DNA of 25,000 bases from Mesostigma viride (taxonomy: Eukaryota; Streptophyta; Mesostigmatophyceae; Mesostigmatales; Mesostigmataceae): contig RPFO01000097.1 in NCBI GenBank assembly GCA_009746045.1, forward strand, positions 192,501 through 217,500, given 5' to 3'. Every line of letters begins with the position of its first letter. The first letter of the stretch is position 1. Both the position numbers and the translations under genes were made by a program. Under the pieces are notes generated by a model that was given only the letters and a program-made list of their open reading frames with translations, had not been told where the DNA came from and searched no databases. This document shows, piece after piece, positions 9,405-17,124 of this stretch.

Positions 9405-10034
9405 TGGTTTTCCTTACGCTGCGTATGCCATGCTTCCTAAAGCTACCCAGAATTGATCGGGCAGTTATCTGGCTTTGCTACGCTTCCTGTATGGAGGTTT
9501 TCACACGGTAGACATTCTATATTGCGTAGTCAAGGACCCTAGCTGCCTGGGAGCGGCATCACCGTTGCAAGGAGCTGGCGAGCTCATAGACGCCTGTCAT
9601 GCTCTTCAGCCTGCTGGAAAACAAGGTTGTTGTATGGAAGGTGAGAATATGTGAGTTACTTATTATCACATCCCCACCTGTTTAGCCATGTTTAACATGT
9701 TGGCCCCTTGCTGGCCCACTGCACGGTCCCCTAGTTATTGCTGGCCTTTTTACCATATATAATTACTTGCATCAAAGTGAAGGCACCCAAGTAAACATAA
9801 CCAATATAAAGCCACATATATACAGTTATACACATACACACAATTATGCATGCGCACGTTTACATTCTCAGTATGACATGCAATATATCGATCGTGTCCA
9901 CAATATCCACCGTATAGAGTATAGCCGAGGGTAGGGCAACCTTGGATTATGTCCAAAACAGTGTTAAAAACATGTGGATTGATGGTGGGTGTCTTAAAAT
10001 GTGTAAAATCAGAGTATTCTGAGTGTGTCCGTAC

Positions 10035-10130
10035 GAAAACGTATAATACCGTATTATACCGTATTATACCGTATTATACATTATACTCCACCGTGACCGT
10101 ATAACGCGTATAACGTACGATTGCACTCTG
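10035..10130 (-). repeat. Right terminal and subterminal repeats of the hAT-like element
   Basis: On the minus strand this is a terminal CAGAGTGCAATCGTACG, a 40-bp spacer with TTATACG units, then three TATAATACGG units. It mirrors the left end but with a different spacer. Confidence 0.7.
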
Positions 10131-10138
10131 CTGGTGCC
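10131..10138. repeat. 8-bp TSD of the hAT-like element, right
   Basis: This is the second copy of CTGGTGCC. One copy is needed to keep the Mutator-like transposase in frame across the site. Confidence 0.85.
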
Positions 10139-12080
10139 GCTGCTGCTGCTGTCATCCCCATCATCCCCCTTCTCCACCCTAGTTGCTGGCCCCTTCCCCT
10201 TCCTGTCTGGTTGCTTGGCACCCCCCTGCCCCCCTTGGCCCCTCCTCATACCCACATCCCCGGCCATATGTGGCCCCCTTGTTCTCCTTGTCCTCCTTCC
10301 AGTGCTTCCCCTTCCGAAGTACCTCCTTCTTCTTCTTTGCCCGCTTCCAGGCGGGGTCCTGCTTGCGTGCTTGCTGCTCGGCACGCTCCCGCCGCAGCGT
10401 GTCAAGCTGGGCTGTCACGGCAGGGGTCACCGCGATGCCCAGCCTGCCCGCCAAGGGCACCCAAAAGTCCTCCCCCATCTGAGCCTTCAGGATGCCCATG
10501 GCAGCCGCATATGGCCATCGCTGGCCTGCAAACCCGCCCTTGCCCCCCGGCACGAAGCCCACCTGCTGTGAGTGGTGGAACTCGTTCAGATTATATGAGG
10601 AACCATGCAGGGTTGCACCGTTCAAGCAGGGCGGGGGTTGAGTACTTGGCAAACGCACTCTGCACCACCCCCCACACGTCCACGGTCACCCCCTTGTTGT
10701 TCACCTCTGCCTTGGGCAGCCACCTCCCCCCAACTGGTGTCCAGCCCGGCTCATCACTCCTACCGTTCACTACACCACACCATACCTCGATGGTGCTCAC
10801 CCCCAACACCTCTTTGACATTGGCATACTTCTCACAGTTGTCATGAATGTTGAAGTAGTGTGCTCTCAGGAATTGGCCATCGCATGTGACAGCCACTCCC
10901 CCTTCTGCCCGTGGTTGATGTGGATGCAATACCGGAAGCTAGTGCACATGTGCGTGATCACATCCTCGGTAAGCACCCTGGGCAACCCAGACAAGTGCTC
11001 CTTGCGTGCTGCTAGCAGTGCACCATGCAGGCAGATGCCTAGGTGATTGATGTCCTCAAACTTCTTAGGAATGTGCCCACTAGCCTGAATGCCCCTGTGC
11101 TCTCTCACCTGGGCGAACCAAGTGGTGTCGCCATCCGACACCACCTGGTGGGCATACAGCCGCTGCTCTATATGGGCTTGGGCAGCTTGGGCCCCTCCCT
11201 CACGGGCTCCACCTGCCCAAAGGTAATCCCTGCATCCAGGGACATATGAGGTCCTCAAGGAGGAAGATGGCACCTAGTGCCTCCATGGCCTTGCTATTGC
11301 CCGTGTGGTTCTTCCAGCATGCGTGCTCCGGGACTACTACACCTGCGCTGCTGCTGCCGTGCTCACACGTGCGACACCACTTGCCACTCACGTGGAAGCC
11401 TATGACTAGCCCAGTGCCCTGGTGGATGATCAACTGCTGCCCCCACAAGCTACGGTACCCCCTGTTTGCCCAGCTCCCGTCAAACGACACCCTACACCCC
11501 TGCCTGCCCTGCTCATCCATCTCAAACCTGTCCTCATTCACCTCCCACTTCCTCACAGTCTCCCTATTCCCCATGATTACCTCCTTGAGGTACTCCATGA
11601 TTACCTCCTCCACCGCATCCACATCCTTGTCAAACGTTCTATGCCCACGGGGAAATTGGACACCTAGAACCGTTGCAAGGCGAAGCACCTGTGTACGCGA
11701 AAGTGCAAACAACACGGCACAGGTAGCCAGCAAGCTAGTGCAGGCATTACGCCTGACACCTGCTGGCCTAAGGTCACAGTTGGGCTCCGGAGAAGGGGAA
11801 AGGTCATCCACCATGGCTCAGTAGGCTCGCCCGCTCCCTTGCCCTTCCCATCTGGGGCATCGCTTGCATCCGGGCGGCAAAAAGGGTTCGTGCACCACAA
11901 GACTACCTCGGACGGGGAGCCTGCTCCACCGAGAGCACGGGAAGTCTTGTCAGCCACACCAAGCTTCAACGTTGTGCCATAGCAGCAAGGGCAAGGGAAG
12001 GTGGCAACAAGTGCTTCCAATGCATGTGAATCAACCACCACCCTGGGCATCTCGAGTGGCAAACCCTTGTCGGCTGCAGG

Positions 12081-12665
12081 TGTTACGTCCCTGCCCAGAC
12101 ACACCTAGCCTGAGCTACGTAGCGAAAGACCCTTCTCGCCGGAATTAGGAATAATTCAAGATAGCCTAAAGTAGGTTGCGCTTCACGACGTGAGTCGTGA
12201 GATATCTGGCATCACGGCTTGATGCCAAGCTAATTAGTACACACTTATATTGGCTAGCAATACCAATTACAAATGGATTATTGCCCCGGGCTCAATGTGT
12301 AGGCGTATTCGCACTTATCATTCATTAAACCAAGAGGACGAGACTCTCGTCCTCGGACCAATTTAACCTAGGTTGGTTGCGGCGCAGATACACACCAATT
12401 TCCCTAGAACAATCCGAGTCACTCATTCCACGTAGGATCCGGGCCGACATCGACCCTCAACTATAGGATCCACGCCTAGAACAACTGACAGACTCAGAAC
12501 CGGCGCGGCGCCACAGCACCGGCCCCTAGAAGAACAACCTAGGACCAAAATAACTAGTCCAATTCACACAATAGCCAAGGTCCGTAAAACCCAAGTCCAA
12601 TAGACTAAACGGCCTTAGTAATTTATTCCATTGTTACGTCCGGCCAAAAGGGCAGGGACGTAACA
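12081..12665 (-). repeat. 3' LTR of the gypsy element
   Basis: The LTR is 585 bp, opening TGTTACGTCCCTGCCC and closing with its exact reverse complement GGGCAGGGACGTAACA, a 16-bp terminal inverted repeat with the canonical TG...CA ends. It directly follows a polypurine tract. The first 35 bases on the minus strand also contain a second, internal GACGTAACA, forming an imperfect palindrome, followed by an AATAAA at about 12621-12626. The partner LTR is outside the window, so the boundaries rest on the termini, the tract and the abrupt loss of transposase homology at 12081. Confidence 0.82.
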
Positions 12666-12677
12666 CTCCTCCCCCCC
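12666..12677 (-). other. Polypurine tract of the gypsy element
   Basis: The minus strand reads GGGGGGGAGGAG immediately before the LTR start TGTTACG. This is the expected primer for plus-strand DNA synthesis. Confidence 0.8.
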
Positions 12678-12886
12678 ATGGGGGTCGGTAGTCCCTACCG
12701 TACAAGGTAAATTTGGAAAAACAACGCTACTATAAGAGTACTATGTCCCAACCTCGGTTCACCCACAGGTTAGTAATGCCAGTTCCTCTAGAAGTTGATA
12801 CACAGGCCCAACTCTGACGTAGTAGTAAGACTCCAATGGTGACTGGATCAATCCGCTATCCGTCACGAAAAACTATTCTAACCACT
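12678..12886 (-). other. Untranslated spacer between ORF3 and the polypurine tract
   Basis: About 210 bases with no frame of note. It lies at the 3' end of the gypsy transcript before the LTR. Confidence 0.6.
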
Positions 12887-15250
12887 TCAGCGTCCGCCGC
12901 TAGTGGCACGTCGCTGCACCAGGACTTCAGTGAGGGCCCTACGCCCCGCGTGGGTCATCTGTGAAATCATCATCCCAGGGTGCGAACACAGGTCAATCTC
13001 AAAAGCCACCTGGTAGGGGGACACCTTCTGCCGACCCAGCCGGGACAGCCCCAGCCACGACCCTCGGGGCCACAGAGACAGGAACCCAGCGAGGTACTGG
13101 GGATGGGTGAACATGAGCGTCAACGCCGACCGATCCACCACCCCACACCGGTGCTCGCGAACAAAGGCCACCCCCATCAGGAAAACCTCCATACGCACGT
13201 GATCATCGTTGATCGACACCGACCGGGCCCCTACAATATCGGGCGCCACCAGATTAAGAAAGGCACTCCCCTCCGCTGGAGCCACCTTGGGAGGCGTCAC
13301 CACGTGCTTCACCCCATCGACCTGATAGCGCCAATCCCACCAGTCCTCGGACCCGAATCGCACAACATGCCCCACCGCGGCGGGGAAACGAGGGTCGTCG
13401 GGTTGCGGCAGGGGCAGAGGAACCTGGGGCAGAAAGGTGATCTCTACCTGTTCCCAGTAAGCCCCGCGATCCACAGCGAACCAAGGACCCGCGCGAAACA
13501 CCAGGGGAGCAGGTAAGTGCGTACCCGGGGGAACCTGAAAAGCCGGAGGCCCCTCGAATGTCACACAAAGCTTCTCCGTGCGAGGTCCTGGCCCACCATG
13601 TCGCACCACTCTGCCCGGTACCGGCCGTATGAAGTCTCCCAATGACCACTCCTCGTGAGATGACCCAGGAGCTCTGGAGGCCGCATCATAGCCCACTGAA
13701 GTGGCAGCAGAATGATCACCTTGACGACCGTGCTGGACCATCAGACGCTGTATCAGGTCCTGTCCGGATTGTACCGCAGCTACGAGCGCTTCCAAGCGCA
13801 TCACGGGCTCCGCTGGTACCAGAATGTCCGTACCGCTGGGGCCCTCCGCAGCCCGAGGTCGCGTCTCTGCCATGGTGGGTATGCGCGGATCCTCCGCGGA
13901 AGGGTGCGAGTGTCGACCCGACGAAGTGGGACGGAGGTGTCCCTCCGCCGGACGTGGCATGGATGAGCCGGCTGGTGCAGGCCGGGGACGTGGATCCAGG
14001 GAGACCAAGAAGGTAGGCTCCGGTGGTTCCAAGGAGACAAGGAAGGTAGGCTCCTCCTGACCCGCATCCGTCGGAGGATCTAAGGGGGCCACAACCGGGG
14101 GCTCGCCCCCGGCCGGCTGTTCTGTCCTAACCGGAGCAGCTCCCGTCGTGTCCGACCGCGGTCGCCGAGCCTCTCGCTCCAGTTCCACCGCCGACCCCCA
14201 CGTGCGCTCCCAGTGCCGATCCGCCGGGCGACGAGGTGGTGGTGACGCTCGGCGAGCAGGGCGTACCTCCGTTCCCGAGTCCGAACGGGAACGCGAGCGC
14301 GATGACGGTGAGGGCGAGCGCCGACGTGCAGGCCGGTCTGGAGCACGCCGAGAGTCTGGTTGACTGCCTCCGCCCCAACCCGTGGACCGCGGGCGAGACC
14401 CTCGCCCAGAGGGGCGCCCCCAGCCCATTGCCGGCGGTGGCGCCTCGAAACGCGTCACAGGACGATGTCCTGCGCCGCCCTCCAAGGAGCCCCCAGAAGG
14501 TGGATCCCTTGAAGGGGGACGAGGAAGGGGACGGGGAGGGTAGTCATCAGAGTCGGAGTCGTCACCCTCGCTCCCATCATCCTGGTCCTCGTCGTCCATC
14601 GCCACGATGCGATCCAGAGCCTGCCGTAACGAGTACTGGCCCGCGCGCATACACTTCTCGCCCCGCACCGCCCCTTCCAACGGGAGGTATCGAGGAAAGT
14701 AGTTCTCCAGATGCTTCCGCACCTCGGGCGGAATCAGGAGGAGCAACAGCCGTGGAAATACCAGACCTGCATCCAGCGTGTTCACGCACGCATGACACAG
14801 GCACTCCCGCTCATGGGTTTCCCAGTCGATACCGACCGCCACGCCGTCGCGCTCGGCAGTGCGGGTCTCGATCTTGAACCCCACATTCCTGCGCACGAAC
14901 CATCGAAAATCCTCCAGCTTAGCGGGGCCGACATGCGCCAAAATGGAATCAGCGCGGGCATCCGACGGCATCTGGTTCCGGCGCCGACGCCGCCGCTCCA
15001 TCAAGTCACCCTCCCGACCATAGTCGCGCACGAACATCCGGGGGTTAAAGGTCTCCTCATTCAGCTCCTTCACTAGCTGCAGCGCGCGCGCGTCCGGGGC
15101 TCCGGGTCTGGACGACGTCTCGTGCCGACCACCCCCTCCCGAGCCCCCGGCCCTTGAAGCACCCCTTCGGACTGCAGGCTCTCCGCGAGCTGTCTGCATC
15201 CTGTCAACCTGTTCTGGTAGAGGGACCTCCGGGTAATCTGTCGTATCCAT
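12887..15250 (-). CDS. Additional long ORF (ORF3) of the gypsy element, downstream of pol, function unknown
   Basis: The ATG at 15250 gives 787 residues, but the frame is open without a stop from 15520, overlapping the last codons of pol in another frame. I recognise no family. Numbered from the ATG: a basic stretch RRRRRRNQ near 86-93, a Cys cluster CLCHAC at 150-155, a leucine-rich helix (PRLLLLLIPPEV, 166-177), a strongly acidic run (DDEDQDDGSEGDDSDSDD, about 219-236), an RS/proline-rich segment (RRRSPSPSSRSRSRSDS), a duplicated EPTFLVSL motif (about 400-418), and a well-ordered tryptophan-rich C-terminal domain (about 545-787; EDWWDWRYQ, FTHPQYLAGFLSLWPRG). It has the same orientation as pol and ends 210 bases before the polypurine tract. 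It could be env-like by position, a captured host gene, or a structural/nucleic-acid-binding accessory. No signal peptide or convincing membrane anchor is seen, which argues against a classical envelope. Confidence 0.7.
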   Translation of the reverse strand: MDTTDYPEVPLPEQVDRMQTARGEPAVRRGASRAGGSGGGGRHETSSRPGAPDARALQLVKELNEETFNPRMFVRDYGREGDLMERRRRRRNQMPSDARADSILAHVGPAKLEDFRWFVRRNVGFKIETRTAERDGVAVGIDWETHERECLCHACVNTLDAGLVFPRLLLLLIPPEVRKHLENYFPRYLPLEGAVRGEKCMRAGQYSLRQALDRIVAMDDEDQDDGSEGDDSDSDDYPPRPLPRPPSRDPPSGGSLEGGAGHRPVTRFEAPPPAMGWGRPSGRGSRPRSTGWGGGSQPDSRRAPDRPARRRSPSPSSRSRSRSDSGTEVRPARRASPPPRRPADRHWERTWGSAVELEREARRPRSDTTGAAPVRTEQPAGGEPPVVAPLDPPTDAGQEEPTFLVSLEPPEPTFLVSLDPRPRPAPAGSSMPRPAEGHLRPTSSGRHSHPSAEDPRIPTMAETRPRAAEGPSGTDILVPAEPVMRLEALVAAVQSGQDLIQRLMVQHGRQGDHSAATSVGYDAASRAPGSSHEEWSLGDFIRPVPGRVVRHGGPGPRTEKLCVTFEGPPAFQVPPGTHLPAPLVFRAGPWFAVDRGAYWEQVEITFLPQVPLPLPQPDDPRFPAAVGHVVRFGSEDWWDWRYQVDGVKHVVTPPKVAPAEGSAFLNLVAPDIVGARSVSINDDHVRMEVFLMGVAFVREHRCGVVDRSALTLMFTHPQYLAGFLSLWPRGSWLGLSRLGRQKVSPYQVAFEIDLCSHPGMMISQMTHAGRRALTEVLVQRRATSGGR

Positions 15251-15467
15251 ATCCACCAGATCTTCCTCACTCGACTCCCCGTCTACTACCCGGATTCCCG
15301 CCTCTACAGCCTCCGCGGCGCGGGCAGAAGTCTGGCCTCTGGGAAGCGCCTCCGCGGCGTCTCCCTGCACGGCCCACACACCAAAAGCCAAGGCGTTAGT
15401 TGGCGTGTACCTAGTACCCGGCGCACACCTCACTCTCACCCTACACCGTACACCGTTATACCGCCTA

Positions 15468-16200
15468 TTAATGCAACTGGTGTGTCTTCTTGTATGCTTC
15501 CAATAAGCGGGCGCAACCCGCTAACTCAGTAGGGGTGCGCCAGGAGTCCTCCGACTCATGCTGCGCGAATCGCCATCGCACGCGGTACTGTCGCTGGGTC
15601 CCCCGCCCTCGCTTGACATCTCGGTGTCCCACGATCGCAGCCACCTCATCCTCCTGTTCCCCTGTGTCTGGATTGAACTCCAACGGGGCCGGGGGATTGA
15701 CCCTACCCTGAATGGTGTTCTGGTGGTACAACTTGAGCTGGTCACGATGGAAACGGTTGGATGTGAGGTTCCATGACACCGGGACGTCCACCTGGAACAT
15801 GACGTCGTCAAACTTGGAGAGCACCTTGTAGGGGCCCAGGAACATGGGACGAAGCTTAGTCTTCAGCTCCTTCTCCACCTTGTGTGAGAATCGTCCGATC
15901 TGTGGGCCCTCCACCAGGACCCAATCGCCCACCTCAATGGACGGCGCCCGGTTATCCCGCTTGCCGGCTGTCCTCTCCAGATACCGTTCGGTCGCGGCGC
16001 GGTAACCCTGGACGGCACTGTTATGAGCCTGGTGCATCCGCTGCAGCAAGCGATCAACCCCCTGGCGTGTGTCCAGCTTGACCTGACCCTCTCCCCGTTC
16101 AGGGCTCATAAGCAGGTCGGGAGGCGTGAGAGGGTGCCTGCCAGAGTTGAGGAAAAAGGGGGTAAATCCGTGGGCGGCCTGGGGAGCATTGTTCAGGGAG
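15468..16200 (-). pseudogene. Gypsy integrase C-terminal part with GPY module and chromodomain
   Basis: This is the 3' portion of pol, separated from the catalytic core by the copia insertion. From 16200 it continues the core directly (NNAPQ, then HGFTPFFLNSGRHPL, the usual gypsy block). There follow a coiled segment, a DWVLVEGP strand, the GPY module (KLRPMFLGPYKVL, about 15855-15815), the FHRDQLKLY block, and a chromodomain at about 15647-15486 (VAAIVGHRDVKRG, QYRVRWRFA, EDSWRTPTEL). Chromodomains of this type can tether integrase to methylated histone H3 in heterochromatin. Pol stops at 15468-15470. The part itself is open; the gene is broken only by the insertion and upstream frameshifts. 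Confidence 0.85.
16196..16200. repeat. 5-bp TSD of the copia element, left
   Basis: GGGAG directly precedes TGTTAGGG and is repeated at 20761-20765. One copy is needed for the gypsy integrase frame to read through. Confidence 0.9.
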
Positions 16201-16646
16201 TGTTAGGGATATTATATCCACCTGGCCACAATGTATCCCAGCCTGATTTATTTCTTGTTGGATTTATTCCATATGGACTGGGAATTCGATAGCGTTGATA
16301 AGCTAGATGGATTGGGCTCAATGAGCTGATCAATATTCATGTGCCATAGTCCTATACTTGGACATGGATGACTTGTAACCTGAGTCAGCCTAGTAGCATC
16401 ACGTATTTGATTGACAAGTGGTGCTATGGCCTATTGGACAAGTGTTTGGTCCATGAGCTGACAAGTGTTGGAAGCTCATGATGACACATGTTATGACTTA
16501 CATGATGACAAGTGGGTAGACTCATTGCATGACACTTGTCACTCCAAGGAGAAGAGATGTGTCACTTTATTAATCATGTTATGTGGCACATTATTACGTA
16601 GACACTTGGCATCTAGCTATTATGCCAGCTCATTGGATCATGTCTA

Positions 16647-16804
16647 GAATGTTCTAGGAATGTTCTAAGAATATGCCAGGAATATTCCTGGAATATACTG
16701 AGAATATGCTGGGAATATGCTAGGAATATGCTAGGATGTTTCTACAAGCTTCTGTGATGATGTCATTGCTGATGTCATCCTTCCTAGCCTAAAAGGTATA
16801 AAAG
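16647..16804 (+). promoter_or_regulatory. Copia U3 promoter: GAAnnTTC motifs, paired TGATGTCA sites, TATA box
   Basis: Three GAAnnTTC palindromes (16647-16654, 16658-16665, 16680-16687) resemble heat-shock elements, although the spacing to the next GAA is three bases rather than two. Two TGATGTCA sites (16758-16765 and 16770-16777), exactly 12 bp apart, resemble bZIP sites. A TATAAAAG box follows at 16797-16804. Transcription should start about 30 bp on, near the CCTCCATTCAA repeats. The factor assignments are inference; the same layout is in the 3' LTR. Confidence 0.6.
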
Positions 16805-16828
16805 GAAACTGCCCCCTAAGGGCAGGTA

Positions 16829-16883
16829 CCTCCATTCAACCTCCATTCAACCTCCATTCAACCTCCATTCAACCTCCATTCAA
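16829..16883 (+). repeat. Five tandem CCTCCATTCAA units in the 5' LTR
   Basis: Five perfect 11-bp units lie just after the predicted start of transcription. The 3' LTR has four, so the array has changed since insertion or during reverse transcription. Confidence 0.9.
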
Positions 16884-16907
16884 GCTCTTCTCCAACTATT
16901 ATATTCT

Positions 16908-16913
16908 AATAAA
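16908..16913 (+). terminator. Polyadenylation signal in the copia LTR
   Basis: AATAAA lies about 105 bp downstream of the TATA box, which places a short R region between them. The copy in the 3' LTR would end the transcript. Confidence 0.6.
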
Positions 16914-17041
16914 GCCATTTATTCTTCCACGTAAATTGTCTTCAACCTCTCTTTCTTTCAGCACCTGCAAGGTGTGTGGGTAGCAAGGCCAAGCACAAGG
17001 CATTGTGTAAAACCCATTAGTCTCCTCTCCCAATCCAAACA

Positions 17042-17053
17042 TGGTATCGGAGG
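17042..17053 (+). other. Primer-binding site of the copia element
   Basis: TGGTATCGGAGG directly follows the 5' LTR. It differs by one base within the first eleven from the TGGTATCAGAG site complementary to initiator-Met tRNA used by many plant copia elements. Confidence 0.8.
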
Positions 17054-17124
17054 TTTGTTACTGAGGAACAAGAAGACCACTGTGAACCCAGAGACATCCA
17101 GTTCCATTGGCGACTGAAGACACC

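Larger units (their letters stand above)
8525..10130. mobile_element. Non-autonomous hAT-like DNA transposon, 1606 bp
   Basis: The ends are inverted repeats: CAGAGTGCAATCATACG at 8525-8541, and at 10114-10130 the reverse complement of CAGAGTGCAATCGTACG (one mismatch in 17). Subterminal arrays of TATAATACGG follow at both ends. An 8-bp direct repeat, CTGGTGCC, flanks it (8517-8524 and 10131-10138). An 8-bp TSD and CAGNG-type termini are the hAT hallmarks; P elements also make 8-bp TSDs, so the assignment is likely but not certain. It carries no recognisable hAT transposase and would be mobilised in trans. Exact excision restores the host transposase reading frame, which independently confirms the boundaries. 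Confidence 0.85.
8309..12080 (-). pseudogene. Mutator-like DDE transposase with C-terminal PHD finger, broken by a hAT-like element and truncated by a gypsy element
   Basis: Read right to left, pieces in several frames give one transposase. At 12080-11750 is a putative zinc-binding region with CPCC and WCTNPFC. At 11814-11200 the core begins: CRVSFDGSWANRGYRS (first catalytic Asp near 11481), then KWCRTC and a GNSKAMEALGA block. At 11273-10866 is VVSDGDTTWF (Asp near 11135). At 10929-10591 comes a cysteine/histidine stretch. At 10658-10179 is the family's tail: a YNLNEFHHS block, a long helix and a lysine-rich segment ending in a Y-x-x-G stretch. The DGSW-RG and N-x-NE blocks match the domain annotated as Mutator-like transposase in animals and algae, as I recall it. 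At least four frame changes show decay, although some could be introns. The N-terminus is lost at 12080, where the gypsy LTR begins. The C-terminal PHD finger lies beyond the hAT insertion. Confidence 0.75.
16201..17041 (+). repeat. 5' LTR of the copia element (841 bp)
   Basis: It opens TGTTAGGGATATTA and closes CAATCCAAACA. Near the R region it has five tandem copies of CCTCCATTCAA, where the 3' LTR has four. It contains the promoter and polyadenylation motifs listed separately. Confidence 0.93.

Noticed and set aside
8525-10130. Polinton or Ginger element, because of the integrase-like fragment
   Set aside because: The 8-bp TSD and CAGAG termini do not fit those groups, which make shorter TSDs.
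10121-10846. 241-residue plus-strand frame rich in proline and serine
   Set aside because: It is antisense to the well-matched C-terminal part of the Mutator-like transposase.
12081-12665. Stand-alone inverted-repeat element (MITE)
   Set aside because: The adjoining polypurine tract, the TG...CA ends and the gypsy coding region upstream make it an LTR.
12980-15399. Several plus-strand frames opposite ORF3
   Set aside because: They are antisense shadows of a GC-rich coding frame, mostly short and proline/arginine-rich without domains.
16465-16647. 60-residue frame repeated identically at 20195-20377
   Set aside because: The duplication only reflects the two LTRs; the frame overlaps promoter sequence and has no protein character.
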